Source of the DNA: Fasciolopsis buskii
Lineage: Eukaryota; Platyhelminthes; Trematoda; Plagiorchiida; Fasciolidae
Direction of reading: 5' to 3'
Assembly (NCBI GenBank): GCA_008360955.1
Contig: LUCM01004858.1
Span: 62,001 to 126,000 of the forward strand
Length of the DNA: 64,000 nucleotides
Part shown: piece after piece, positions 1 to 13,000 of the stretch
How positions within the stretch are numbered: the first letter of the stretch is position 1
How the letters are laid out: each line of letters opens with the position of its first letter
Made by a program: the position numbers and the translations under genes
Notes under the pieces: generated by a model
Told to the model about the DNA's origin: nothing
Databases searched by the model: none
The model's input: only the letters and a program-made list of their open reading frames with translations

Positions 1-3000
1 GTTAACGAACAGTGGTGTAGCATTTCCGTGAGCTTTATTTATAGAGTAAACCTTTATATTTTATGGCGAATTACTTAGTACAAAAATCAGATATGCTGCT
101 TTTCTAAATAAACAGTCTTTAGGTTACGTTATTCTCCGATAATGTGATCATTTAAAGTCAGTCTGGATGCATATTACCGTAGGACGAAGGGGTCAATTAG
201 GCTGAATTTGAGTCGTAATTCATAGCTCTGGTATTAGATCAAATTTCATCAAGTTAGGAAGTAGACTGGTTCAAATTTGACTTGTGATAAAAATGATCCA
301 GAGATGAGATTTCAGCTTCTTTTGTCAGGACCTGAATTTTGAAGAGAGTCTGTCATGCGCCACATGGTTCCAGAGTGCACTTCTAAATTGTGGTCATCTT
401 AGAGTCCTTGTGGTGACCAAGCCTCATTTAGGGTTCTTCCACGAGAATCCCCTAAAAAAACAAAAATGAACACTTCCTCGTGAGAGGCGAAGTTTGTTGG
501 TTCCATTAGCGTTTTTTAAAGAGTTACGTTCTACCGCAGATCAACGGATACGCCTTCGCAAATAGCTGAGTTACCTTGTAAATATATACCCACTAGTCTC
601 AACCATTTTAGATATAAAGTGGATATTGTCAAGACCTTCCAAAGCTAGCCAGCGGTAGCTTCAATACTGTTTACCGTCTTGAGAGACAGGAAGTACGTAC
701 AAGCTTACAGCTAATTTCTTGTCTTAAAACACTAACTGTAGGTATCATGTGAAATTTTAATTTTAATTAACTAAAAATAAAGTTGCACTGCTGGTCATTT
801 TTACTTGTGGTATACTTCTGCCTGCTAGGCTTAAGTGGTAAGTCAGTCACTTCATGCGTTGCATTCGTTGAAATCTGTCTACCTTGCACGAGGTCACGGT
901 ACCATATTTTACTACTCGAATTATGTTCCCCAAGTTACCAGTACTATATGAACGAGTTCAATATGTCTACGCGCAAATTCCATGCTTCTTATTGATTAAC
1001 TCCGGTCATCCAGGTAGGGTGTCATTTTCACGTCAGTAATTTGCCTACAGAACATACAGTCAAATGCATTCATAAGGTCCTACGTAAGTTTGAGTAGTGA
1101 GGAGTCCAGTAGGTAAAATTATTGGCTGATTGACACCCAACTTGCTTTCGAACAAAAGGGGACATGCGAGAGTATTCTGCAACGATTCCACTCTCGCTGT
1201 ATAAGACTGGCAGCAACAGTGGTGCGTATTTGCTTGTTTTAAACAAATAATCGGACCTGACAAAATTCTTGGTTTCTACCAGCGGACGTTTAGACAAATG
1301 TTAGACTAACCAGAGCGGACTGTTTGAAGTCTGCACCATGTATCGGTCATAGATTTTGCTCTTCAATTTTGGTGTGGGGGAAGATCAATACTGATAATTT
1401 CCAGTACGGTTGTTAGCAAATCGGTATGCTACTTTGGTCACGTTCAGACTATACTAGAAAAAAACCATTTCCAGTTTTTCCTACTTTCGAGAGTCTGGCA
1501 CGTTTTTGCATTGTCACTTGTGCTTTTTGTGCTTTTTCACTCACACGTTTAAGTCCATGTGGTACCGATACTTACTGATGATTTGAGTTAGTTTGGTGTT
1601 TGCCCGTATTATCGCTTTTCTGTGAGCCTTTTCTGTTCACTTTCACACTCGCATACGCAGAATTTAATTCTCCTGACCGACCTTTCAATATCACGGCAAC
1701 GAGTTTAGTCCCGCGATCATTCATCGTTGGTACCATTGGACCATCTTAGTTTTTCTGTACATTCATGACATTTATTTTGCGTCGTGAAATGTGCGATCTG
1801 CGATTAATATCACCACAGAATTTAGTCTCGCAAATAAGTAAGTTAAGTAGCTATGTGATCATTCTAATGTTCACATACAGCATAAGAGCCTAGTTTGTGT
1901 TGCTATGTCGAAAGGCTTTGACAATTATGAGGGGAAAAACATTTGATTGGAGTGAACAATGTGTCGGAGGAAGTGGCAGAGTTTGTGATGGGATAACAGA
2001 ATTTTCCACGGAAATCCGATTGGTGATGAAGTGTATTCACTAACATCATGAATGGTCGAAGAACCCGGGAATGGAATTCAGTGCCATGGTATGTCCAACT
2101 TGGCGACCACACTTTACTCATTATCTCTAGATAGAAATTCGAGTGACTTTATGACCAATGTTAGGCTATCAATTACCAGTTTCGTCAGTCTAACAATAGA
2201 GGCAATGGATACCGAGAAACAGTCGTGGGTAGAACACATCTAATTAAGCAACAGCGAATGTGTCTAGTCTGGCGTTAGTAGTAAAATATAGCAGACAATC
2301 CATTTACGACTTGCAGATAGATTGCACCTGTTGGCGATCGCAGCAGGTGCGCATACAGCTAATATTTACACAGCAACATCAGTACTTTATAAAACCGTGA
2401 ACAGTGAATACTATTCATACTTCTACATTCTGATCCCGGGTGCGCGAATTCAGAAATGTAGCGTTGTATTAAGTCAGGATTAAACAACCGATCGTAAAGC
2501 GTCTCAAAACCAGATGATTTGATTATCATGATGTCAAAGTGCTTAATGGCGAGAAGTTCGCAACTCAAAACTTTACGCTTGACGACATCCTCTAAGATAT
2601 TTCCGATAATCTGTTAGGCTAAAAATATTGCTAATAAGGAAATTTTCAGCTCAACTATTGTTCAAAAAGAGGTGAATTTTTCTTTCAGTTTCTGCTCTGG
2701 GTTTTTCATTTGTCAGTATTCCAATAAAAGATCCCTATTTGCCACTCGCATGATCTCAACAAAGAAGAAACACGATGAAGAAGTATATGTCACGAAAAAG
2801 TGCGCTTGTTTTCCCAATTCACGGTGTTTGTATTTTTGGTGACCATACCATTCGTTTTGCTTTTCCCATTTGTTTATCCTATTAGTTAGAACGATTCAAG
2901 ACATTTGTGATTTGAAATTCCTGGCGGTTTTACACACACTCGCTGCTTTTGCGTTATATATGAGCGAGTAACAGAATGTTCTCAAAAATTTATTATATAT

Positions 3001-3685
3001 GAAAAATTAAATGACGCTCAAACACATCTGAAGTTATCTAGATCACCGAAACGGAACAGCACACACAGACACAATATATCAAAACCATCGGAGATCGTTC
3101 AATCGATCAGTCGACTCATGGGTCCGCGTAAAAGTGTCACAAACGTTAAAAAGGGGTGGTATTCTCAGTAAGTTCGAGTCGTTAAAGCGCAACGATCAGT
3201 CATTGACGATAGTTCAGTACACAGTTCACATGATAGAGTATCAAACTGGTGATCTCATGGAATACCCTGGACCTGATTTTTAACTTGTCTTTTTTAATCT
3301 CTACATAAGTAGACGCAGATCAAAAGAGCGAAGTTCTTTTTAAAATTTGCTTAAGGCGAACCGTCCATGTCAGCCTTGCATGTTGCGACCGATGGAAGTT
3401 GCTCCTGTCCTGTGATATTAAATAGGCTAATTTTTTTCGGCAACGGTAAAAACCTTTGTAAATTTTCACAATTTCGTCAAAAATAATAATATTCCGAATC
3501 ATATCATGCGAAATAGGATGACAACTAGAAAGAATTGGAATTTCCAAAGCATGCAAAGGTATTTTTGTGACGTTTTTGGTGGTATATGAGCAATGTGAAC
3601 GCATGCCTTATGTTGAATATCTTATTGTGAAATTGTGAGCAGCATTTCTTGATGGGTTTCTGTGAGGTTGAAACGAAAACGACAT
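1..3685. other. No recognisable gene
   Basis: AT-rich sequence with only short chance frames. The one candidate is an open stretch after a pyrimidine-rich acceptor at about 1660 (NSPDRPFNITATSLVPRSF), too weak to call an exon. Confidence 0.6.
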
Positions 3686-3689
3686 GGCC

Positions 3690-3800
3690 GTAGATGATCC
3701 GTGGGCAAGTAGACTATGTGCCTGTCACCAAGACGGAGAGAGGTTCGAATCCTACATCTGCCGGTCACTGGTGGTGGACAGCAACTCGCTGTCCCTCAGA
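3690..3800 (+). repeat. tRNA-like/SINE-like sequence
   Basis: GTGGGCAAGTAGACTATGTG followed about 30 bases later by AGAGGTTCGAATCCTAC has the spacing of RNA polymerase III A and B boxes, and ATCTGCCGGTCACTGG follows as in family A. No acceptor stem closes around it, so it is not a tRNA gene. It may be a distant family A member. Confidence 0.45.
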
Positions 3801-4914
3801 TCATTTCCACACCTAATTTAAAGAGGCTTCAGGTGCTTCTGAGTCACTTCAATTTTCACGGTCATGATAGTGAGGCATGCCCTTCTCATTACACTCTTGC
3901 ACGAATTTTTTAGTAAATAAAAACAGAACGCACTTGTTTGGACAGGGTCGTTCAGACGTACCGTGCATGAAGTTATTGTGGACAAATAAATGACACAATA
4001 CACCACTTTGGTTGACGAACGAACAAGATTTTACCTGACATTCATCTCCGATTAGCAACAGTAACCAAGCGCCCGACTTTACGATGTTGGGACGATTCAT
4101 CCGACGATGGATATCTAGCAAAAAAAAATATTTTTAGCCACGTGTAAATTTTCACCACTTAGGTGCTTACGCCTTTTCCGATAACCTTTTTGCCGGCTAA
4201 TGTGAGATTCAGCGCAAACTACAATGCCGACCTTTGGTCAGATATTTTATTACACGACTCAAATACTGTGAAAATACAGAATGTAAGTGTAATAAAGGTT
4301 TCTAACTACCTCGGGCCTAACACATGAACTAGTTAGACGCCTTGATGTTGGGGGTTGATTCTCGAGGATCCGATTTCAGATGCAGCAATATCTCTGGATG
4401 CGATATTGTTTTTGTTTGGTCGGTGTTAAACTTGCCTGGGCTGATTTTACCAGTGAATGGCAACAGGGGATCCCCAGATGGTAGCAAATGATGACTATCT
4501 GGAAGACAGAACATTCACGCATTCAATGCCAAATTTGAGTCCTTCATCACATTCAAGATGAACTGTATGACTGCAAACGGTGACAAGGCTTTATTCGGCG
4601 TTGACACTGTTTATCTCTGTGGACCCACAAATTCTAGATTCCCTTTCATTTTAAACTGTCCGGTTAACCGATAATGCCTCATTCTAAACGAAACATTTGT
4701 GATGCAGAGCCAAGTGGAAGTAATTTCATCTGAATAATGCCCTAACCAAGTCGTCCTTATTGTCGTATTTTAGGATACCAGTTAGATTGCTGCCTCAAAT
4801 TAGATTGCTCAATCACATTAAGTTCTTTTCAGCAACAATTCCCCCACTAGAGACTCATCTGAATCGTTAGGAGCGTGAATGGATGATTTAAGAATCGCAT
4901 GGTGATTCGTCGGA

Positions 4915-5360
4915 GGATTTTTGTCGGTCAGGCAAGGCTAACCTTTAGAAAGAGGACACAAGGCTTGAAAGTATTGGTTTTTCTTCTCAGTGGTATGTTT
5001 CGCACAGGGATGGATGAAAAGATTTTCCCGAAAGCACAAGACCGGTTTCGCGGTTATTGCCGATTTTCAGGAATGCGTACCCGGTACTCTCCTGTCCAGC
5101 CACCCTTGTTATCACATTAAATTCTACTGAAAAACCCAGAAAGGAGTAAACTAGTATAGGAATGGTTGGACAGAAGAATACCGGGTAGGCATAGCTGAAC
5201 AGCGGCAATAACTGCGAAGCCGGTCGTGTGCTTCTGGGGTAATTTTGCTCATCCATCCGTGTGCGAAGCATACTACTAAGAAGAATGACGATTCTCGCAG
5301 TTCAGAAAATACTCGTCACAGTTTTACGAGCCTGCAAGGTTAGCTGAAATCTGTCCGAGG
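4915..5360. repeat. Fold-back element with arms of about 125 bp, extending to about 200
   Basis: Large imperfect inverted repeat. Left arm 4981-5106 and right arm 5160-5286 match as reverse complements at roughly four bases in five by eye: GCACAGGGATGGATGA pairs with TCATCCATCCGTGTGC, and GGTTATTGCCG pairs with CGGCAATAACTG. Weaker matching continues outward to about 4920 and 5358 (GGCTAACCTT pairs with AAGGTTAGCT). The loop is about 54 bases. No transposase is present. It could be a fold-back transposon, or one repeat inserted twice in opposite directions. Open frames reading through both arms are by-products. Confidence 0.75.
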
Positions 5361-6665
5361 TCTCTGATTGACTTAGCGGGAAACGCCGTCATTTATTTCA
5401 TCTTATCTATGTTATCAAACCAAATGCCGAATGGCTGCACCATGTGATCAACCAGACTTGTTCCTAACCTGATCTAAGGAAGCCATCGATGGTGCCCTAT
5501 TCCCAGTATTTCTAGTTCTGGTGAATGCAGCAGTGGATATCTGACATTATGTCTATGTTTCCATATCTTCAAACACGCCTACACCAACTGCAGAAATGAC
5601 GATACCTAGCCATTTCACGCATCTTCTGATATTTATTCGGATGAATCATTCAAAATGGCAAGCTCGAGTTGTTGGTACGTCGGTTTGGAAACTCAACTTT
5701 TTAATTGTTTAAGAGTCGTCCAAGATTGTGAAAGCAAGGGGCAATCGGAATAGACCGAATCGAACTGAACAGCTTTTCTCGGTGCTTTAATGGAATTTTA
5801 TGGTATTTGGACAGATTAGAATCTCCATTCGGACTTATCTAAAGTGTTTGACCTAAACGGCACAACATCACTGGAGAACGTCATTAGGAACTAACAGGGA
5901 ACAATTTTTCCCAAATGGTCTCACAAAGTACCCTGATTTTGTACCTGTTTTGTCCTATTAAATTGGTTCAGCTGGTAAGAGTTGGTAACAGTGGTGGGCC
6001 GTGCGTGCGTTTTACATTTATTCTAGTATGGTAAAACTCTGGTGGACCACCTTAGATGTGCTTTAATTAATATCTGAGCCCAAATAATGCAACGTGATTT
6101 TACGCATGGACAAGAGCATAAAGTACGGATGTCACAGAGGCACAAAGACAGAGCATTCGAGCCTTTTCAAGTCTAAGAAGTATAATAGATTAAACTGCAG
6201 AAAGATGACCAAGAGCTGTTTCTAACCCTCGAAATGCTGTCGTTTCTCTGATCAAATCATCTGAAGTTTTCCAAAAAGGTTGCCCTTAGTTTATAATCTA
6301 CTTCTAACCTGCATGTGACTTTTCAATTTCAAAACTGGTATTGTATCAATGCTTTACCGGGTAAGTCCAAGAGGTTAAGTGGATCAGGATGTACGCCTGT
6401 CCAAAGCTTGGACGTGCCGTAGCATACCACCTATAGCGAGACTTCCCTGTAACGTTATAGGCATCTATCTCGAGCGTGCTTTGTTATGACCTTTGAAGGG
6501 TTTGGATAAATGCTTAGTTCCGTCACGTTTTGTGCCCCGAAATCTATGAAGCCCTGATTATTTTATACACGATTCATCAAGACTTGGTTGGAAAGCGATT
6601 TTTACAGTGGGTATGATTTTCGACATGTAAATAGAAGCTGAATTAGCGTTAACAAGTACATTGCC
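5361..6665. other. No recognisable gene
   Basis: Nothing identified. Probably intron or upstream region of the gene ending at 6950. Confidence 0.6.
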
Positions 6666-6667
6666 AG

Positions 6668-6950
6668 AATCGATACCAACAGTGATGTGGATGAGTCAGG
6701 GCGTTCTATTTTGGCACGTCAACATCCTTCCAAGGAAGATTGGCCAAAGTGGATAAGAAATGTTTTGGCATATCAAAAGAAATATGATGTAATAAATTCT
6801 TCTGTGATAATTGTCTTTTTATCATTTTTCTGCGTTATGTCAATTGCATTATCGATAGCCGTTATTATTCTCTTGATGAGATATGCTGGTTTCGATGGAT
6901 TCTGCACGGAATCCACTAGTCAGAAAAAGTGGACAAAGATGAGTGAATAA
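6668..6950 (+). CDS. Terminal exon of an unknown single-pass membrane protein
   Basis: Exon after the AG at 6666-6667, open in one frame to a TGA at 6948-6950, which overlaps an AATAAA (6949-6954), a possible poly(A) signal. It starts with one base of a split codon. The translated part has a hydrophilic acidic stretch (DTNSDVDESGRS), a basic-aromatic stretch (KEDWPKWIRNVLAYQKKYD), a strong membrane segment of about 25 residues (VIIVFLSFFCVMSIALSIAV and onward), and a short Cys-containing tail ending KWTKMSE. The first Met-type codon of the open frame is a GTG and is not a true start. I do not recognise the family. Upstream exons were not found. The RTE remnant lies just downstream. Confidence 0.45.
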
Positions 6951-7034
6951 AATCTGCATTGTCTTGAGATAAGAATTAAGCGGATGAGAAATTATGAATC
7001 CGATTAAACCACTGACTGTGGAGCCTAGCGACAG

Positions 7035-7745
7035 CACATATTCTCTCAAGTCATTCGCATGGAGGACCTTGTCGACACCAGCTCCGAGGTCTAGCTGAAC
7101 CTACACGAGACGAAGTACACGTCAAGGCTATCATACATTTTTGTCCCTTTATGTACTGTCCACCGTGTCGCGTGTTGCCGCGCATTGTGCACTGTGGAGA
7201 CACCGTATACCGAGGCAGTCGATCTGCAGTCATGCCTAACATATGCCCCTATCGGCTGGACCTATTCAAATTCAGTTCCTGTTTTAAAGATTGAGTGCTG
7301 TAAATCCATAATCCACCGTTAAACTTAATGTCACTCAAAAGTTTCGACCATCAGCAAGGAATATTCCGAAGACACCAATGTTCAAATGTTGGCAGGTTTC
7401 GCAAATATTCCGTATGCAACGGACCTCTTTCTGATCCGAATGGGAAGGTCGATCTTTTCGTAGAAGTTTACGATCAATGGGGGGACATATCGACGGATAA
7501 GATGCTGGAACTGTTAGACGCAAAATAACCTTACTCTGTATGAGAAGCACAAGACTCATCTTTGAGCCAACCCAGTCCTCAAACAATATCGCACAATATG
7601 GAGTTGAACAGAGCATCTCGAACATAGCTGGACTGTTCAGATAGTTGTTACAACTAAACCGAATCTTCATGTGAAGGTACGATATCGGCAGTCTAATCTA
7701 AATCAGAAAATCCAATGTCTCGACGAATATCGGTACCTCTCTTCT
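7035..7745 (-). mobile_element. RTE-like retrotransposon remnant 1
   Basis: Heavily decayed non-LTR retrotransposon on the - strand. From 7745 down, the frame shows FSDLD and TADIV, the position of the YADD-type catalytic box of the reverse transcriptase. Then comes LNSP-MFEML and FEDWVGSKMSLVL, which aligns with the MFGM...LLQDWIGSKP segment of trematode RTE-like elements. After an unclear middle (7250-7540), the C-terminal domain resumes with GHMLGMTADRLPRYT, then RHGGQYIKGQKCMIALT and RVGSARPRSW to a stop at about 7051. This matches the RWLGHVLRMP...RGGQ...WQKCMKALT pattern of the family. The DD catalytic pair is not intact. The element ends about 100 bp beyond the terminal exon at 6950. 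Confidence 0.78.
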
Positions 7746-9380
7746 CTTACAGAGATAGAGATATTTCATAAACCACCACACAATAAAGGTCTAAGGACAA
7801 AAAAAAGAGATAAAAACGCCTAAGCACATCAGTTTTATTTTAAAGAATCCAGTTGGAAGATTATCACAATCATCCGCAGATGGCATATAGAGATTGGAAA
7901 ATGGAAGTTTGGTCCTTAAGTCCATTCGTCAATGGAAGGCTGCGCTAGATGACTGCACAATCGACGAATTCAAAGGTTCAAGGAAAAAGGATATTATGGG
8001 CCAGCGCAAAGTGTGTCTGTTTTAAAATTTGCCAAAATGTAAAGATATGGTCGATAAATCTCTGATCGAGTAAGAAAGCGACTTGAGTCCCACGCATTCT
8101 CCTCTCTCCGGCATTACGTTATTAAACATGAATGATGCTCACAAGCAGTTTGGATGTGATATGTACCACATTAATTCCTCTGTCATTTTCACAAGAGAAC
8201 TTACTGCTTTTCTTTTAAATCTCTATGATCAGCAATTCCTACCATTTTTGGAATAAATCACTTTTCCCTGATTTACTTCCTGTGTACTTAAGCTTCGATG
8301 TCATTAATTCGCCATCCTAATTTGAACATAACAAGGACAGTATATCTGGTCAAATACTATTTTAATGACTCTGTAAACCACCCCCAATTCTGATGTAGGA
8401 CCGCCACCTACCCACGTTGTTCTATAGGAACTGACAGGCGAATCGACAATCCAGTTGATCCACGCCACCGGTGACCAACTGCTTGTGTTTAATCTAGTTT
8501 CAACACTATAAAATTAAAGGAGGACGTCAGTTCAATCGACTGCGGCTGTTATGGTAAAAATTTGTGTCAGCTTGAAACAGTTTATAATCGGAACAAACCT
8601 GCACCAGGCGATCTCCGTGGTCGATTCAGTTGGCTGGTTCAACTAACAGGCTCCACTAAACAGCTAATTTGGACTCCGTAATCGCCAGCATCAAGCTCAG
8701 CATTCGTTGGACGAGTAATTTAAAGCATTACGAATTTGTTCCGGGATGTTTACTGGCACCCAGACCAGTAGTACATGTTATGCTGTCGGGCTCATTCTGA
8801 TCGGAGCGTCTGTATGACTACAAGCATTAGAAATTAGGTCAGTTAACCGGCAGGAAGTGGAGCCAGGGACTGATGTTTTAGTTGAATTGTTGTGATTTAT
8901 GACAGGAATGAAATCTTGCTCTAACGTTTTGGAGACGCAGCATAAGTCTGTTTTTGCGTCAGCTTGCTTTCGTACCTAGTATGGTTTGAGAATGATGAAG
9001 ACAACCAAACAAACTGAATGGCCAGGCCAATAGTATTATCGACAGATTATTCAGAATCTAATTTAGCGCATATTTTTCATTTTTTAAACCCACTAACGTT
9101 TTGATTCTGACACAATTTTGAATCATTTAGTATAAATGGTCTTCAGATTTCCAACCCACAATTTGATATAATTCAAAAGGCAAACCTAACAATAACGCTG
9201 TTTGGTAAATTCTGATTTCGATTCCTGGACCAAGCGTTTTGACGTTTTAGATTCCCAAATTCTTAGAAACCGGAATAAAATACCAGTCTAGGCTAATTGA
9301 ACTCAATGTGACGAATGTTTGTTGACTCGGTTTTTAATCACTATTTTTTTTACTTTTGTCATTTACTTCTTTTATTAATA
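7746..9380. other. No recognisable gene
   Basis: No coding frame, RNA gene or repeat family member recognised. Confidence 0.6.
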
Positions 9381-9469
9381 AGAAGACAACGCACATCATG
9401 TCAAAGGAGGCGGTCGCAACCAACCGAGGGGTGTCAAGCAGTGAAGAGTGGGTTGTTTGGAAATTATAG

Positions 9470-9679
9470 AAGCTTTGTTACCAAGTGCCCACTTGCTCCT
9501 TGGCATTCAAACTGCTCCATACTACTATATTCGATGTTTTGGATGAGACAACAGTGCCAAAAATTATGCTCAGTTTTTCTGAACATATTTCACGACAATA
9601 TACCGACATGTTGATAGGTATAAGCATATTCGGTTGTCTCTCTTTCTCGACAGAATACCATATTTTTCAATCACAATGA
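9470..9679 (+). CDS. 3' end of an unknown gene, two exons around a 36-nt intron
   Basis: Exon 9470-9617 follows TTATAG and reads KLCYQVPTCSLAFKLL, then FDVLDETTVPKIM and SEHISRQYTDMLI. It ends in phase 1 at GTATAAG. The intron 9618-9653 is 36 nt, with a strong pyrimidine tract and CGACAG. The last exon gives EYHIFQSQ and a stop at 9677-9679. The intron length is divisible by three, so unspliced RNA would also stay in frame and splicing is inferred from the signals alone. An open stretch at about 9382-9430 (HIMSKEAVATNRG) may be the exon before it. The protein family is not recognised. Confidence 0.4.
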   Translation, partial: KLCYQVPTCSLAFKLLHTTIFDVLDETTVPKIMLSFSEHISRQYTDMLIGISIFGCLSFSTEYHIFQSQ

Positions 9680-10054
9680 CTAACAGATGTTCGGTTGCCC
9701 GCATTAATTTTTTCGCGATTGCAGTTCGGTGATGTAAGCGATTCTTTAATTAACCACGACACTAAAATTCAAACATCACCAGTTTGAGTTGCCACTTGTG
9801 GCACAAAGCCTCATAGCTGTCCAGTCAACAGCAGCGCCCTAATATAGTTTTAGTCCTCGCTTCTGCAGTTATTTAGTATGACCCTCTACTGTGTGTTCCT
9901 AAACTAGAACAGAATTGGGTGGGATTTAAAATTCCAGGTGGCGGGAAAGTTGGAATGGAAAGACACTCATTCTCGTCACAGACTACTGGTAACGACAAAC
10001 AGTAACAGGGAACATCAAGATTATGTCCATTTAAGGTGCGAACAAAACGAATTC

Positions 10055-10080
10055 ATGCACACACATACACATACACATCG
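10055..10080. repeat. (CA)n microsatellite
   Basis: GCACACACATACACATACAC: short CA/TA-rich tract. Confidence 0.75.
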
Positions 10081-13000
10081 CACGGCTTCCTGGCTCGAGT
10101 CCGAGTAAAGTAACGCTGAGGTTATCCGCAGCCCCAAAAGTGCATTCCAAATCACCGTACATGATAATTCACCATCGCGCGGATAGGTACGTGACATCAA
10201 AGCCAAAATAATCTCATTTAAAACGCCGGATATCGTAATCCCGATATGTACAAGACTTTTTTCTTGTTATTCGACAGTTTCCCTACTCTGGATTAATGTT
10301 CCCTCATCCTGCGTTTCTCATATTCACCTGTTTGTCGTTTAATGCTACTGAATGAATCTGTGCGGGGATGCAAATCCAGTTTAAATGACCCCTCGTTATA
10401 TTACCTGCGGGCGGTAACCATTTGTAAGATGCCAGGGTTTCCCCATCTTTTCTTGTTTGGCTGCCTTCGTCTGACCTCTTTGTTCACTGTCAAGCTGCCA
10501 ATGATCTGCATTTTGCCATGGTAACGATAATGGTCCATCTCACTTGGGTAATGCTGTTTACGTTATTAGGGGAAGCATATCACTATTCTCATATAAGTAA
10601 TCACATCAGTGAGACCTAACTTACACTGCTGTACGCACACGAGTAAGCTAAGCTAAGCTAGTATGGACAATTTATGCGGTCAATTGGTGCTGTTACTTAA
10701 ACAACGGACTAATGGTTGATCAGTTACCATTAGGCTGACAGTAGATGAGGAGATAAGTCTGGATACTTTTGTAGCGTTACCAGGGCTCATGCAAAATAAC
10801 CTACGGACAAATACAATGAAAACGCAAATCGAAATGTGAATTTGCTGTGGCTGAAAAGATCACTTTCAACAGTGACTGTGTTACTTGAACAGACTGTATA
10901 GTTTATTGTTAAAATCTTAGTAACTTGACCTAACGGATCTTGAAAATGAAGGACTTATGTCTGACGTATATGCATGTGACCCTGCTCAGGATAGGCGAGC
11001 GAACGAGTAAGGCGCGTCGATCAGCGGAACAATCAGTGGGAAGGTCAGACCAAATAACAATCATAATTACTTAAGCTCCACCGGGCGCTTGTCCAGTTTC
11101 TAGTAAAATTTGTTATTTTTGACTGGACTGGTAATGACACAGCAGGATCATTCGAACTGACTCAGTTGCGACTCAGTACGTTTTCCGGGTAGTTGCAAAT
11201 ACTCAACCCACTTCAGTCCCGTCGTTAAGTTACGTTTGGCCTTAGTGGTTGCTTTCTGCTCTCTCGCCGTCATTCTGCTTTGCCGATCCAAACTGATTCG
11301 CAAAAAACAAAAATCTTGGAGTTTGATTCCGAATGACCAAATTAGTCTCATTATCTAAGGAAGATTATGTGAGATTTGCATTCTGCCGTTTAGAATGAGA
11401 CTTACTAATTGTCGAAAAGTTCAGTTATCAATCTTCCATAGAAAATTTCTGGTCAGCGATTCATCACTTCATTTGACAGTTTCATTTTGTGGGTAGTGAC
11501 CTTACTGCAAGCAAGGTTTCAGCTGGGGGACCAGAAATCACTATGTCGTCCTTAGACAATTTCAAAGCAGAAACGATCCCGATTGATTGGCACGATTCCA
11601 TTTAGATCTTTTGAATTCGGTATTCCACTGTATCTCCAAGGTATGATAAAGGTCACGTCTGCATTTTGCTTGACAGAAATTTAAGCCAGTCGCATTCGAC
11701 CACCGGAGGTAAAAGATCTCAAAGACAAATAATCCTTGTATCTGGTTCTTCGTCCGTTCTCACCAGCAGTTGGCAACACTCAAAGTGTTGAGCATCTCAT
11801 AATTCCGTACTTGGTGAAAATAGTCATAAATTATAGGTGTCGCCGACTGTGATGAATTTCGAAATTCCTTTTGCTAATAGTTTGAAGATTCTGGTTCTTA
11901 CAAGGTGCAAAGAAGTACCAACAGGTAACACGAATTTGCTTTCCAGTTTTCTCTTATTTATGTGTTCGTAGACTGTGATAAGACCAGTTAAACATAAACG
12001 ATCCTGCTTGTTAAAGTAAATCAACCGGGTCCTGACGAAGCGAACCTTGAGGAATATGCTAAGTTTCATATACTTACTAGGAATGGCCCTAGTTCCTATT
12101 CGTAACTGCTAGCTCGCTAGTTCAGCAGAAACAGCTATTACAGCAAATATTCTACCGATGACTATGCTTGCAATTACAGTCCGAAGCTACTTGATTCGTA
12201 AGTGGGGTGTTTCTTGTGAAATATGATTTGAAATTTATTGTTCGGCGTGAACAAGAGAATCTTCGTGTAGGAAAAATGCTAATTAACATCAAAGGTGACT
12301 TTGCGTCAAGGTCATTCGAGCGCGCTACTTCGACTACTTGGGTTGTTTCCGTGACAGCAAAGCAAAGCTAGAATCGGTGAAACCTTTTGGTATCTCAATA
12401 TGGAGACAGTTAACGGGTTAAAATATTGTTCAGTTTAAATTTGCGTTTATGCATGTCCAATGGTTTGAGTTAAACAAGGTCATCATTTACATAATATTAA
12501 GTGATTAGAATATGCCAAGCGGACGTCCGTCATGGTTGAGGTGTACATATGAAGGCCAAAATCGGATATCGATCACATTTCTAACATATCTACTTGCTGA
12601 GTTACACTACATTTTACGGTTTGTTATTCTGAAGCTTCAGTAATTTCCGTTGAATATTGGAAATACTAAGTAAAGTATTTTTACGATGTTACCATACTAA
12701 AGCAGAAATTGTGCGTGTGACGCTCGGTGCTTGAGTTTATCCGTGATGTGTTAGTGTATAAGGATCCAGTTAATTTGGGATTGTTTCGAAAGATGGATGA
12801 TTTATTACATCGCAGGTTCAATGTAAAAATACTGTCACAACAGTGTTGTCGTTCGACAGTAAACTTTACCGATATTCCGATCAGCTCGAATGAGCTTTTT
12901 TAATCCATCTGATACAACCTCATTCCATATCATTCCCGCTGAATTGACTGACGAAGGTGTTCATTCGTTTTCATCTCTGCAATTAAGTCATCCTTTTTGG

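Noticed and set aside
4899..5271. Open frames on both strands (73 and 94 codons)
   Set aside because: Both lie in the arms of the fold-back element, and their similarity to each other comes from the inverted repeat.
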